Source: Planctomyces sp. SH-PL62
GTDB lineage: Bacteria > Planctomycetota > Planctomycetia > Isosphaerales > Isosphaeraceae
NCBI RefSeq assembly: GCF_001610895.1
Contig: NZ_CP011273.1
Coordinates: forward strand, 1,302,001-1,366,000
Length of the DNA: 64,000 nucleotides
Reading direction: 5' to 3'
The notes under the pieces are model-generated. The model worked only from the letters and a program-made list of their open reading frames with translations, was not told where the DNA came from and made no database searches. Both the position numbers and the translations under genes were made by a program. This document shows, piece by piece, positions 55,954 through 64,000 of this stretch; position 1 is the stretch's first letter, and each line of letters opens with the position of its first letter.

Positions 55954-56957
55954 GCGCCCGCCTGAAGACCAAGTACCTCGGCCTGGAGCTGAAGAACCCC
56001 CTCGTCGCCTCGGCGGGCCCGCTCACCGGCAAGCTCGAGACCCTCATCAAGCTTGAGGAAAACGGCGTGGCGGCCGTCGTCCTGCCATCGCTCTTCGAAG
56101 AGCAGATCGTCCGCGAGGAAGACGAGATCAACAAGCTCTACGAATACGGCACCGAGTCGTTCGCCGAGGCCCAGACCTACCTCCCCGAGATGGAGGAGTA
56201 TCACACCGGCCCGGACAACTACCTGCACCACCTCCGCCAGGCCAAGGCCGCACTGACGGTCCCTGTGATCGCCAGCCTCAACGGCACCAGCACCGGCGGC
56301 TGGACCCACTACGCCGAGTTGATGCAAGACGCCGGGGCCGACGCCCTCGAATTGAACATCTACTACCTCCCGACCCACCCCGAGCTGACCTCGGACGACG
56401 TCGAAAGGCGCTATCTGAGCCTGGTCGCCGCCGTCCGCAAGTCGGTCAAGATCCCCCTGGCGGTCAAGATCGGCCCCTTCTTCAGCTCGCTCCCCAACAT
56501 GGCGAAGCGGCTGTACGACGAGGGGGCGGACGGCCTCGTGCTGTTCAACCGATTCATCCAGCCGGACATCGACCTTCCCAGCCTGTCGGTCCAGCCCCGG
56601 CTCGTCCTCAGCAGCAGCGACGAACTGCGGCTCCCCCTGCGCTGGATCGCCATCCTCCGCTCGTACTTCGACAAGTCGCTCGCGGCCACCACCGGCGTCC
56701 ACACCGCCGAGGACGTCATCAAACTGGTGCTGGCCGGGGCCGACGTCGCCATGATGACCTCGGCCTTGCTCCAGTCCGGCCCCTCCCTCCTCGGCACCAT
56801 CCTGTTCGGCATGCGGAGCTGGCTGGACGACAACGAGTACGAGTCGGTCGAACAGATGAAGGGCTCGATGAGCCAGCGCAACATTCCCGACCCCGAAGCC
56901 TTCGAACGTGCCAACTACGTCAAGACGATCGTCTCGTACAGCACCGACTCCGAGTAA
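55950..56957 (+). CDS. Dihydroorotate-dehydrogenase-like protein
   Basis: 335 residues, TIM-barrel flavoprotein of the DHOD family. ATG 55950 overlaps the nifJ stop (ATGA). It begins LKTKYLGLELKNPLVASAGPLTG, the PyrD-like start, and shows VIASLNGTSTGGW, ADALELNIYYLP, IPLAVKIGPFFSS and GADGLVLFNRF. The phosphate-binding end is AGADVAMMTSALLQSG. The catalytic-base position of class 1 enzymes is not obvious, and the protein differs from PyrD in length and loops. These proteins commonly follow nifJ genes, and a link to ferredoxin-dependent redox metabolism is inferred. The true reaction is unknown. It ends in a terminator. Confidence 0.85.
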
Positions 56958-56974
56958 ATCCCTCAGACGCCCCC

Positions 56975-57010
56975 AGCCCCGTGCGATGATCGCTTCGCTC
57001 GGGGCTTTTC
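56975..57010 (+). terminator. Intrinsic terminator of the nifJ operon
   Basis: AGCCCCG (56975-56981) pairs with CGGGGCT (57000-57006), followed by TTTTCC. It lies 18 bp past the stop of the DHOD-like gene. Confidence 0.7.
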
Positions 57011-57451
57011 CTTTCTCTCCACCGCACTTCCGGCCCATGGGAATCTTCCCGCCGTTCCTCACTTCTCATCGGTATCGTACAGACTCTCCATATGGGGATG
57101 GTCCGCCTTGGTCGAACCCCGGCAGCGAACGTTCCCCCCGAATCGACGGATGGAGTACGAAGGACGCAAGCGAAACGAGATCAAAACCGCCGAACGAAGC
57201 CAATACGCGGCCCGGAGTTTTCAGCGGAAGGACTTTATGGTAAAGATGTTGCGGCCGATGGCTCCGTTCGCCGAGGCTTGCGAACCAAGCCAATCGCGGA
57301 GTCCTCCCGGCGCTCGGACCGCCGCATCCCGGCGAGACGACCGGACCCGACGGATCGAACGCCTGGGCGACCGTTCGGGGCGGATCCGCCCGACATGACG
57401 CCTCCCCGTAACCCAGCGACGGCGAGCCGGACCTCAAGAGAACAGGCCCAC
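57011..57451. other. 441-bp spacer before the SpoU methyltransferase
   Basis: No coding signal, repeat or RNA was recognised. It is less GC-rich than the genes, notably 57060-57260. A long open frame extending the methyltransferase upstream is Arg/Pro-rich and without a ribosome site, so it was not accepted as coding. Confidence 0.5.
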
Positions 57452-58255
57452 ATGATTTCCGAACTCATTCACGATCTGGACGATCCCCGACTCGCGGTCT
57501 ATCGCTCGCTGAAGGCGACGAACGCCACGCGCGACCTGGACTGTTTCGTCGTTGAAGGGGAGAAGCTCGTCGAACGGTTGATCGCCAGCCGCTTCCCGGT
57601 CGCCTCGGTGCTCGTCACCGATCGCCACCTGGACCGGCTCGCCGCGACCATCCCGGACGGGGTTCCGGTCTACGTCGTGCCGTTCGAGAAGGTGCATGAC
57701 CTGGTGGGCTTCCCGTTCCACCGCGGGGCTCTCGCCTGCGGTCGTCGTCTTCCCCGACCCGACTGGCGGGCCCTCTGGGGGACTTCGAAAGGTCCTCTGA
57801 CCTTCGCAATCTGCCCCCAGATCAGCAACCCGGAGAATGTCGGCTCGATCGCGAGGCTCTGCGACGCATTCGGAGTCGACGGGATCTTCGCCGGCTCGTC
57901 CTGCCCCGACCCGCTCTCCCGCCGCGTGCTCCGGGTCTCGATGGGCTCGACCCTCCGGGTCCCGATCGTCGTCGCGGACGACCTGCTCGGCCTGGCCTCG
58001 GAACTGGAGTCGGCGCTGGGCGTCGGCTTCCTCGCCGCCGTCGCCGACGACCACGCGACCCCCTTCGGCCGGGTCGAGATACCCAGCCGGGTGGGCCTGG
58101 TCCTCGGAGACGAGGATCGCGGGGTCGACCCGGACTGGCTGGCGCGATGCCGCCACGCCGTTACGATCCCGATGAACGGCCGCGCCAGCTCGCTCAACGT
58201 CTCGACCGCCGCCGCGATCCTGCTCTACCACTTCAGCCGTCGCGACGGGGATTGA
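57452..58255 (+). CDS. TrmH/SpoU-family RNA 2'-O-methyltransferase
   Basis: 267 residues from ATG 57452. The N-terminal substrate-binding part starts with LIHDLDDPRLAVYRSLKAT and FVVEGEKLVERLI. The SPOUT knot shows the three motifs: NPENVGSIARLCDAFG (motif 1), VGLVLGDEDRGV (motif 2) and IPMNGRASSLNVSTAAAILLYH (motif 3), which bind S-adenosylmethionine. It methylates ribose in rRNA or tRNA. The exact target is not evident. No clear ribosome site precedes the ATG. It is convergent with the DUF2934 gene. Confidence 0.93.
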   Translation: MISELIHDLDDPRLAVYRSLKATNATRDLDCFVVEGEKLVERLIASRFPVASVLVTDRHLDRLAATIPDGVPVYVVPFEKVHDLVGFPFHRGALACGRRLPRPDWRALWGTSKGPLTFAICPQISNPENVGSIARLCDAFGVDGIFAGSSCPDPLSRRVLRVSMGSTLRVPIVVADDLLGLASELESALGVGFLAAVADDHATPFGRVEIPSRVGLVLGDEDRGVDPDWLARCRHAVTIPMNGRASSLNVSTAAAILLYHFSRRDGD

Positions 58256-58363
58256 GCCGACGGACCCGGCCCCCTCGCCGGCGCGATCGGCTCGTTGCCT
58301 CAATTATCGAATATTTTGGAATCGATCTGGGTCTAAGTGTTTGCGCATTCATGCGATGGGCGG

Positions 58364-59203
58364 TCAGGCGAACAGCCGCATCCCGCGACGTCGAGGGCGG
58401 TCGTTCCGCTCCAGCGGGAGCAGCCTGCGCATGGCGGTGCGGGAGTCGGCCCCGAAGCCCGTGGTGAACGAGCGGGGGGGGAGGCTGAGGTCGGCTTCCT
58501 CCTGGTCCTGGTCCCGAGCGCAGAGCGGGGGGGCGATCTCGACGACGTGAAAGCCGGAGACCAGCACGAAGACCGCGTAGGGCAGGGGGGCGTCCGGGTC
58601 CGTCCGCCGCGAGAGCGAGACCCAGGGGATCGCGTGCGCCGAGTGGGTCCGGTAGACCAGGCAGCCGGTGCCGGAAAACAGCGAGCTGTCGAAGTCGTGG
58701 TCGGGATTGCCGACCCATTCCAGGGTGTCGGCGAAATGCCCGAGTTCGCGCGCCGGCATGATCGCGATCGCCATGCGGACGAGCGACTTGTACGCGCCGA
58801 TCGAGACCGTCGCGGGCGGCGAGGCTCCGTCGTCGAGGGACCGCCAGAACTTCGCGAAGTCCTCGTCGATGGCCCCGGCGAACTGCGCGTGGCACTCGTC
58901 GCAGATCTCGCCGGTGTAGAGCGAGGTCTCGCCCACGGCGGCCGGCACGATCAGCCGGGCCTTCGAGAATTTGGCCCTCGGCGCAGCTCGCTCACAATAG
59001 CGGCAATGCGTCTGGGACCGCGAGCCGACCACGATGGGTTCGGCCGACGCCAGGGGATACTCGGCCGCGGGCCGGTAGTTCATCTGGAAGGCGACGTCCA
59101 TCTCGGCGGCGGCCCAGTCGTCCTGGTCCGCCCCGTGAGCCCAGCCTCGCCGCTCCCAACGCTCATAGGCGGCACGCTGAATCTGTTCCCAGGTAGGCTG
59201 CAT
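58364..59203 (-). CDS. DUF2934 domain protein with C-terminal zinc-finger-like region
   Basis: 279 residues. Residues 6-35 match the DUF2934 motif: IQRAAYERWERRGWAHG followed by QDDWAAAEMD. A zinc-ligand set, CRYCERAAPRAKF ... GEICDECHAQF (near residues 67 and 99), resembles an HNH or treble-clef zinc finger. The middle and C-terminal regions (SLFSGTGCLVYRTHSAHAIP, AVFVLVSGFHVVEI) are beta-rich and have no family I know. It has no signal peptide. DUF2934 is a short domain of unknown function. The combination with a Cys4 finger is uncommon to my knowledge. Confidence 0.7.
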   Translation of the reverse strand: MQPTWEQIQRAAYERWERRGWAHGADQDDWAAAEMDVAFQMNYRPAAEYPLASAEPIVVGSRSQTHCRYCERAAPRAKFSKARLIVPAAVGETSLYTGEICDECHAQFAGAIDEDFAKFWRSLDDGASPPATVSIGAYKSLVRMAIAIMPARELGHFADTLEWVGNPDHDFDSSLFSGTGCLVYRTHSAHAIPWVSLSRRTDPDAPLPYAVFVLVSGFHVVEIAPPLCARDQDQEEADLSLPPRSFTTGFGADSRTAMRRLLPLERNDRPRRRGMRLFA

Positions 59204-59515
59204 CGCGCGATCCCTCGTCCCTTCGACGCGTTTCCGTACTCATCGGCCGGGCGCGGACGGTCCCCGAAACCCTGCCGGCCCCATCATAAACCTAACGCGA
59301 CTTCACAGAAAGAGCGGCCGTAGGATCAGAGGCCGACCTCCAGGTGGCCCCCAATCCGATTCGGGTCGTCGGCGTCCCCAGGACGAATGACATTCCGGGG
59401 CGACCTTGACGGCCGAGAGGCGTCGAGAGGACGATGGCGCGGACATCTCCCCTTCGCCGGGCCGACCGTGTGACGGCCCGCCGCCGCATCCCCGGACCCG
59501 GAGAGCGACTCAATC

Positions 59516-60409
59516 ATGATGCCGACGATCCTCACCCCTCTCGTCCTGGCCATCTCCTCCGCCGCGTTCGTACCGCCGACCGACCAGCCCGCGAAACCGG
59601 GGGCGAGAGCCTCGCTGGCGAGCTTCGAAGAACTCCAGGGCCGCCTGGGCGCGCCGGACCTTCGCATCCTCGACGCCCGGGCGAAGGGGGAGTATGAGAA
59701 GGGCCACCTGCCGGGGGCCGTCTGGGTGGACCCGAAGGCCGTCGCGGCGAGGGCCGCCCAGCCCGGAGCGTTGACCGACCGCGAGTCGTGGGAGACCTGG
59801 ATCCGGCCCCTGGGGATCGGGCCGGAGACGACGGTCCTGGTCTACGACGACAACCGCCAGCTCGACGCCGCTCGCGTCTGGTGGCTGCTCGGCTACCTGG
59901 GAGTCGAGCGGGTCGGCCTCCTCGACGGCGGTTTCGCACTCTGGTCGTCCGAGGGGCGGCCCGTCTCTCAGGAAGCGCCCGAAGTGGCGCCCCGGCCCTT
60001 CCCCGTGTCGTTCCACGCCGGTCGTCGGGCCTCCCGCGCCGAGGTGCTCGCCGCCGTGGAAGCCCGCTCCGCGCGGATCATCGACGCCCGGAGCGAGGCC
60101 GAGTATACGGGCGAGGACAAGAAATCTAAGCGAGGCGGCCACGTCCCCGCCGCCTGCCATCTGGAGTGGAAGAACTTCGTCAAGCCCGACGGCCGCTTCC
60201 TCCCCCTTGAGGAGATTCGCGAGAAGGTCGTGAAGGCCGGGGTGAAGCCGGGAGAGCCCGTCATCACCCACTGCCAGGGAGGCGGCCGCGCGGCGGTCGA
60301 CGCCTACGTCTTCGAGCGCCTGGGCCACCCATCCAGGAATTATTATGAAAGCTGGGCCGACTGGGGCAACGCCGAAGACACTCCCATCGAGACCGGCTCG
60401 AAAGACTGA
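59516..60409 (+). CDS. Exported sulfurtransferase with tandem rhodanese domains
   Basis: 297 residues, ATG 59516 or 59519 with GGAGAG upstream. The N-terminus (TILTPLVLAISSAAFVPP) suggests export. Two rhodanese domains follow: the first (RILDARAKGEYEKGHLPGAVWVD ... YDDNRQLDAARVWWLLGYLG) lacks a catalytic Cys, and the second has HCQGGGRAA with the persulfide-bearing Cys near residue 251. That is the usual arrangement of thiosulfate or mercaptopyruvate sulfurtransferases. It could transfer sulfane sulfur to cyanide or thiols in the periplasm. It is convergent with the next gene, 15 bp away. Confidence 0.87.
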   Translation: MMPTILTPLVLAISSAAFVPPTDQPAKPGARASLASFEELQGRLGAPDLRILDARAKGEYEKGHLPGAVWVDPKAVAARAAQPGALTDRESWETWIRPLGIGPETTVLVYDDNRQLDAARVWWLLGYLGVERVGLLDGGFALWSSEGRPVSQEAPEVAPRPFPVSFHAGRRASRAEVLAAVEARSARIIDARSEAEYTGEDKKSKRGGHVPAACHLEWKNFVKPDGRFLPLEEIREKVVKAGVKPGEPVITHCQGGGRAAVDAYVFERLGHPSRNYYESWADWGNAEDTPIETGSKD

Positions 60410-60424
60410 CGCGATCGGACGCCC

Positions 60425-61651
60425 CTACGCCCAGATCGAGTCGCACGAGGTCGACAGGACGACGCTCCCCGGTTCGCCGTGCGCCTGCTTGCCGTTGTGC
60501 GAGGAGTTCACCCCGGTGTAGAAGAGCCACCACCGGCCTTCGTGCCGGACCAGCGATTTCGGGGCGTAAATCCCGTAGCTGTCCGGCTCGCCGGGCGCTC
60601 CACGAGGGATCCACGGCGATCGGAGCGGCCGTTCCCAGACGATGCCGTCCTCGGAGAAGCACCACTCCAGGTCCATCGTCTGGGCCTCGACGCGGTAATG
60701 CCCCAGCATCCCGATCCTCCCCTTGTCGGTGTGCGTGACCGACAGGTAGTAGAACTGCTGATCGATCGGGTCGTGTTCGTCGGGCGTCAGCACTCGCCGG
60801 GGGGCGGACCAGTTCAGGCCGTCGTCGCTCGTCCGGCGGTCGATGACCCGGATCAGCCCGGGGGCGTTGTCGTGGGCGATGTAGCGGGGGTCGTCCCTGG
60901 GCACGTCCAGCAGGCCCACCGAGTACATCTCATACCCGCCGTCGGGGAGGCGGTACACGTCGGCGACGTCGTTGGAGATCAGGCGGCCCGGGGCGGAAGG
61001 TTCACCTGGCGGCTTCGAGGACGACCTGCGGGCGTGGCGGGCCAGGCCGGCCTCGATGGCCGCCTCGCCGGAGACCGCGCGGTCGAACGCATGGTAGAGG
61101 CAGGGCCGGTGCGGGTCGAGCACGCGATAGCGCCGGCCGTCGTCGCTCTCGGCGGCCAGGTAGCGGCCGACCCCCGGCCCGTGCGCCCAGAAGTAGAGTC
61201 GATGACGGCCCCCAGGCAGTTCGAGGTGGACCGGCTGGACGGGGTTCCAGCCTTCCGGCAGATTCCCGATGGCGAATGCGGCGTCCTGGGGCTCGCCGGC
61301 CGATAGCGTCGCGACCCGGCGCTCCATCGGCTCGCCCGGGACTCCCGTGGCGACGGCCACGTTGTATCGGGATTTGGGATCGGTCAGCGAGTACCAGAGC
61401 CGCCAGCGTCCCCCATCCAGGGGCTCGGCCGGGCAGGTGAAGTTCTGCACCCAACCGTCGCCGGGCCCGCCTTCCCGACCAAGGACCACCGGCCCTTTCT
61501 TCCACGCCTCGGGCGGGCAGGGGCGGGGGGCGTCCCTCCGAGCCGCGACGGCGTGGGACGGGAGGATCGAGGCCCCGCAGAATCCCATCGCGGCGCCGAG
61601 GAACGTCCGCCGATCGAAGGACGCCGCCGAATTCCCCATGGTCTGGCTCAT
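60425..61651 (-). CDS. Twin-arginine-exported beta-propeller protein (GH43/GH32-like)
   Basis: 408 residues from ATG 61651, with AAAGGA 9 bp upstream. The N-terminus has a Tat-type signal: DRRTFLGAAMGFCGASILP with AVAAR after it. The mature protein is beta-rich, with repeated W-rich strands (GRWRLWYSLTDPKSRYNVA, RHRLYFWAHGPGVGRYLAAES, EMYSVGLLDVP, GRWWLFYTGVNSS), like the five-bladed propellers of glycoside hydrolase families 43, 32 and 130. The catalytic acids cannot be assigned with confidence. Probably a periplasmic or exported glycan-active enzyme. The next gene starts about 60 bp downstream. Confidence 0.7.
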   Translation of the reverse strand: MSQTMGNSAASFDRRTFLGAAMGFCGASILPSHAVAARRDAPRPCPPEAWKKGPVVLGREGGPGDGWVQNFTCPAEPLDGGRWRLWYSLTDPKSRYNVAVATGVPGEPMERRVATLSAGEPQDAAFAIGNLPEGWNPVQPVHLELPGGRHRLYFWAHGPGVGRYLAAESDDGRRYRVLDPHRPCLYHAFDRAVSGEAAIEAGLARHARRSSSKPPGEPSAPGRLISNDVADVYRLPDGGYEMYSVGLLDVPRDDPRYIAHDNAPGLIRVIDRRTSDDGLNWSAPRRVLTPDEHDPIDQQFYYLSVTHTDKGRIGMLGHYRVEAQTMDLEWCFSEDGIVWERPLRSPWIPRGAPGEPDSYGIYAPKSLVRHEGRWWLFYTGVNSSHNGKQAHGEPGSVVLSTSCDSIWA

Positions 61652-61711
61652 GCTCAAAATCCTTTCGCAAGCGTACATCGGGCGCGTGAAAGGTGGAAAG
61701 ACGGCCGGAAT

Positions 61712-62569
61712 TCACGGAGTTTCCGGGCGTCGACCTCGCTCCCGCCACGCCCTGTCGAGGAACTCGACGATCGCCCCGGGATCGGTCAATCCGTGGGGGT
61801 GGTGGTCCGCTCCGGGCTTGATGATCCGCTCGACCGGCCCCCCCAGCGCCCGGTAGCGTTCGTAGACGATCTCCGAATTCTCGCGATGGGGGACGGTGAC
61901 GTCGGCGTCTCCATAAACGAGGAGGATCGGGATTCGGGCCTCGGCCAGCGGCTTGAGGTGGTCCACCGGATTGCCGCCGTAGGCGACGGCCTCCTGATCG
62001 TTTCGAAAGCCGAAGGCCCGCAGCAGCTTCGCCCACTCCTCCGGAGAGCCGGAGCCGGTCCCCAATCCCTTAGGGCGACCGCCGGGCCAGCTCTTGAAGT
62101 CGCAGACGCCGTTGTCGAGATAGACCGCCAGCGTCTCGTCGGGATGGGCCGCCGCCCAGGCCATGCAGTAAAGCGCACCCCGGCTCAGGCCGATCAGGGC
62201 CGGCCGGGGGGCCAGCCCGTGTCGCTTCACCATCACGTCGTGGAACGTCTTCCAGCGGGCCATCGCCTTGGGCGACCCGAACAGGTTCGGGACGGAGATG
62301 TAGGCGAGGTGCCAGCCCTTCCCCAGCAGTTCGACGTCGGCGTTGGGATAGGCTCCGAAGAACTCGCCCCGCCAGGCCCAGGGCCTCCCCGCCAGCGGCG
62401 TCCGCGGCTCGACCACGATCACATCGACCCCGTCCACCCGAAAGTCATGACGGACGAAGCCGTTCCACTGACTGGCGGTCCCGGGGAACGCCCGGGGCTC
62501 CTCGGCGTGGACGGCCGCGGCGAGCCCAGCGATCAAGGCGACCGTGGAGAGAACTCTCAGCATCATCAT
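61712..62569 (-). CDS. Exported alpha/beta hydrolase
   Basis: 285 residues. The N-terminus has a signal peptide (RVLSTVALIAGLAAAVHA) after two to three alternative ATGs at 62569, 62566 and 62563. The alpha/beta-hydrolase nucleophile is in LIGLSRGALYCM (Ser near residue 122), the acid in YGDADVTVP (near 215) and His in DHHPHGLTDP (near 257). This corresponds to esterase/peptidase-like clan members. It has no obvious polymer-binding module. The substrate is unknown. It is upstream of the beta-propeller gene on the same strand, 60 bp apart, so both may act on the same polymer. Confidence 0.8.
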   Translation of the reverse strand: MMMLRVLSTVALIAGLAAAVHAEEPRAFPGTASQWNGFVRHDFRVDGVDVIVVEPRTPLAGRPWAWRGEFFGAYPNADVELLGKGWHLAYISVPNLFGSPKAMARWKTFHDVMVKRHGLAPRPALIGLSRGALYCMAWAAAHPDETLAVYLDNGVCDFKSWPGGRPKGLGTGSGSPEEWAKLLRAFGFRNDQEAVAYGGNPVDHLKPLAEARIPILLVYGDADVTVPHRENSEIVYERYRALGGPVERIIKPGADHHPHGLTDPGAIVEFLDRAWRERGRRPETP

Positions 62570-62658
62570 CCCCCAGGCTCGGGTAACGGGGGCCGACCCA
62601 GGCCCCCATGACGAAAGAGCGGATCATACCCCGCCGCTCCCGTCCAGAGCCCACCGCA

Positions 62659-63885
62659 TCAGGTTTCGAGCTTGAGCCCCTCCCGCTCGGCCCATCGCAT
62701 GAGGATCGCCCGGCAGTCTGGGGCGGGGTCCTCATTCTCCCTGGCCTTCGCCTGGACGATCTCGCGGCTCGTCGGCTCGACCTCCACCGTCGCAGACCGC
62801 ATCCAGCTGCCGGACGCCTCGACCCGGATCGACCAGATCGTCGTCAGCCGCCTGGCGCACGGGTCGGTATAGGTGGCGACGCAATGTTCCATCGCCTTCC
62901 CCTCGGAGGCCAGCGTGTGGCTGTCGAGCAATTCCCGGACGGACCAGTTGCGCCCCGATTCGTCCTCGCACTCGAATTCGCCGATGGACGATCGGTCCCA
63001 TCGGATCAGCACGCGCTCAAGCCTTGCTTTTCGCTCCGCCTTCCAGGCCGCGACCCGCCTCAGCAGCGAGTCGGCCGTCCAACCCTTCAGCGAAAGGTTC
63101 GGCTGCGGGGCCTCCACGTCGACCTCCACCTCCTCGGGCCCCTCGCCGATCAGGACCGATCGCCATTCATATTTCTGATCTTGCAGGTACTCCACCACCG
63201 ATCCGACGGCCGTCGGATCGACTCCCGGGTGGTCGACGAGGAACTGGATCGCGGACGACCAGAACTCCTCGTGCTCGAACGCCCCGCCCAGGCGCGTGGA
63301 GGCCACGGCCCGGGCCAGGCTGTCCGAACCGCCCAGACCTCGGACCTGCGCCCATCGCAGCGCGAAATCGATCGGATAGTGGGCCGGGGCGTGGGCGAGC
63401 CGGTGGGCCATGCGACGGGTCAGCGAGATCGGAAATCCGATCTCCCGCAAACTGACGCCCCGAGCGGCCTGAAGGAACCAGCGGCGCGATCGCAGGCCCT
63501 CCCAATCGTCCCTCATGAACCAGGCCGAGAGCAGGACCGGCGGCGCCGGGTACTCGGCCGTCAGGTGATGCGCGAGCGAGGAGAACAAGGGGATCGGATT
63601 CGTCCCCTCCGGCCTCCACGATTCGACCGGCCTGATCCAATCTCGGCGACACCGGGAGAGGGCGAGCATCCCCCGCAGAAGGACGTCGAGCCAGTCGGCC
63701 TCAGCGTGATTCCGATGGCGGCCGATCTTCAGCAAGTCGGAGCGAGCGCGGACGTCATTAAGAAACCGGAGGAACTTCGTCCTCGGCTTGCCGGAGGTTC
63801 GGTCGAGGATTTTGCGCACGGAGCGATCCACGAGAGACCGGGAGCGGTCCCTCGATGCAGTCGTCGCGGGCATGGCGAGGCTCAC
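62659..63885 (-). CDS. PcfJ-domain protein
   Basis: 408 residues from GTG 63885, or 404 from ATG 63873; neither has a clear ribosome site. The PcfJ-like domain is in the C-terminal third: RELLDSHTLASEGKAMEHCV followed by RLTTIWSIR, SATVEVEP and EIVQAKARENEDP, where His, Cys and acidic residues are conserved. The N-terminal 270 residues are helical. PcfJ was named from the enterococcal conjugative plasmid pCF10, but many homologues are chromosomal. Its function is unknown. No conjugation or plasmid gene is near it here, and base composition is like the rest. Confidence 0.78.
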   Translation of the reverse strand: MSLAMPATTASRDRSRSLVDRSVRKILDRTSGKPRTKFLRFLNDVRARSDLLKIGRHRNHAEADWLDVLLRGMLALSRCRRDWIRPVESWRPEGTNPIPLFSSLAHHLTAEYPAPPVLLSAWFMRDDWEGLRSRRWFLQAARGVSLREIGFPISLTRRMAHRLAHAPAHYPIDFALRWAQVRGLGGSDSLARAVASTRLGGAFEHEEFWSSAIQFLVDHPGVDPTAVGSVVEYLQDQKYEWRSVLIGEGPEEVEVDVEAPQPNLSLKGWTADSLLRRVAAWKAERKARLERVLIRWDRSSIGEFECEDESGRNWSVRELLDSHTLASEGKAMEHCVATYTDPCARRLTTIWSIRVEASGSWMRSATVEVEPTSREIVQAKARENEDPAPDCRAILMRWAEREGLKLET

Positions 63886-63975
63886 GGATTTTACGGGAAT
63901 TCAAACCAATGGACGAGGGACGACGACGCGCCTCCGTCACGGTCGGTCAGGCTTCCCGAGGCCGGGAGCGAGCCT

Positions 63976-64000
63976 TCAGGTGCCGACCAGGGCGAGGTGC
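63976..64000 (-). CDS. Possible C-terminal end of the next gene (right edge)
   Basis: A minus-strand reading from the edge gives HLALVGT and a stop at 63978-63976. With only seven residues this cannot be verified. The distance of about 90 bp to the PcfJ start is ordinary. Confidence 0.2.

Noticed and set aside
57100-57125. tRNA-like T-arm (GGTCGAACCCC)
   Set aside because: The loop reads GTCGA, not TTCGA, and no acceptor stem or anticodon arm pairs around it.
57092-57451. N-terminal extension of the SpoU methyltransferase
   Set aside because: Arg/Pro/Asp-rich, lacks a ribosome site and any resemblance to the methyltransferase substrate domain, which starts at the Met encoded at 57452.
62659-63885. 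PcfJ protein as evidence for an integrated conjugative plasmid
   Set aside because: No relaxase, integrase, att-like repeat or composition change is found in the surrounding genes.

Overview
This window comes from a very GC-rich bacterial chromosome, and its gene content points to the phylum Planctomycetota, most likely the Isosphaeraceae or a close relative. The evidence is a DUF1559 type IV prepilin-like protein with a downstream lipoprotein, a DUF1571 protein, a YXWGXW-repeat protein, a HYExAFE protein, a DUF2934 protein, a fliW-csrA pair, PEP-CTERM sorting, and frequent GTG and TTG starts. The lineage is inferred from these families, not from a marker gene. No tRNA, rRNA, CRISPR array, insertion sequence or prophage was recognised, and the DNA reads as ordinary core chromosome throughout.

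Layout. 0-9 kb: the tail of a glycosyltransferase, a thioredoxin-like protein, a convergent ABC-2 transporter pair, a soluble GAF histidine kinase coupled to a response regulator with a PP2C phosphatase output, a lysophospholipase-like hydrolase and a leucine-rich-repeat protein. 9-16 kb: aroB-dprA on the minus strand face a plus-strand run of an M50 protease, a YkgJ-type cysteine-cluster protein, a HYExAFE protein, a 70-residue membrane protein, a class V aminotransferase and coaD. 15.8-18.9 kb: a minus-strand operon of two McsA-like zinc proteins, the protein-arginine kinase McsB and a J-domain protein, behind a good sigma-70-type promoter. 19-27 kb: trpE, a small membrane protein, a CHRD/PEP-CTERM protein, an MFS exporter, a large GH15-like glycosidase and a sugar isomerase/epimerase-fold protein. 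27-38 kb: csrA, a metallophosphoesterase coupled to an MBL hydrolase, a DUF1571 protein, rimI, a zinc-ribbon membrane protein, a PQQ-type beta-propeller, purH and a phosphofructokinase.

37-49 kb: a YXWGXW/glycine-rich reading frame that breaks at homopolymer tracts, an FHA protein, a HEAT-sialidase, csrA behind fliW, a gene-poor stretch, the DUF1559 prepilin and lipoprotein, a candidate small RNA with its own promoter and terminator, and a membrane thioredoxin whose start appears displaced by a one-base indel. 49-57 kb: a double transporter-like module fused to a spermidine-synthase domain, then pyruvate:ferredoxin oxidoreductase (nifJ) translationally coupled to a dihydroorotate-dehydrogenase-like protein and preceded by a leader that contains an intrinsic terminator. 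57-64 kb: a SpoU rRNA/tRNA methyltransferase, a DUF2934 zinc protein, an exported rhodanese, a twin-arginine beta-propeller protein, an exported alpha/beta hydrolase and a PcfJ-domain protein.

The most interesting items are the McsA-McsA-McsB-J-domain operon, which may be an arginine-phosphorylation protein-quality module, and two orphan intrinsic terminators (47.5 and 52.2 kb) that imply undescribed small RNAs or attenuators. Also notable are two probable single-base frame breaks in poly-C/G tracts and two differently placed CsrA paralogues. I did not find a clearly novel multi-gene defence or biosynthetic system. Many adjacent genes overlap by four bases, so translational coupling is a general feature here.
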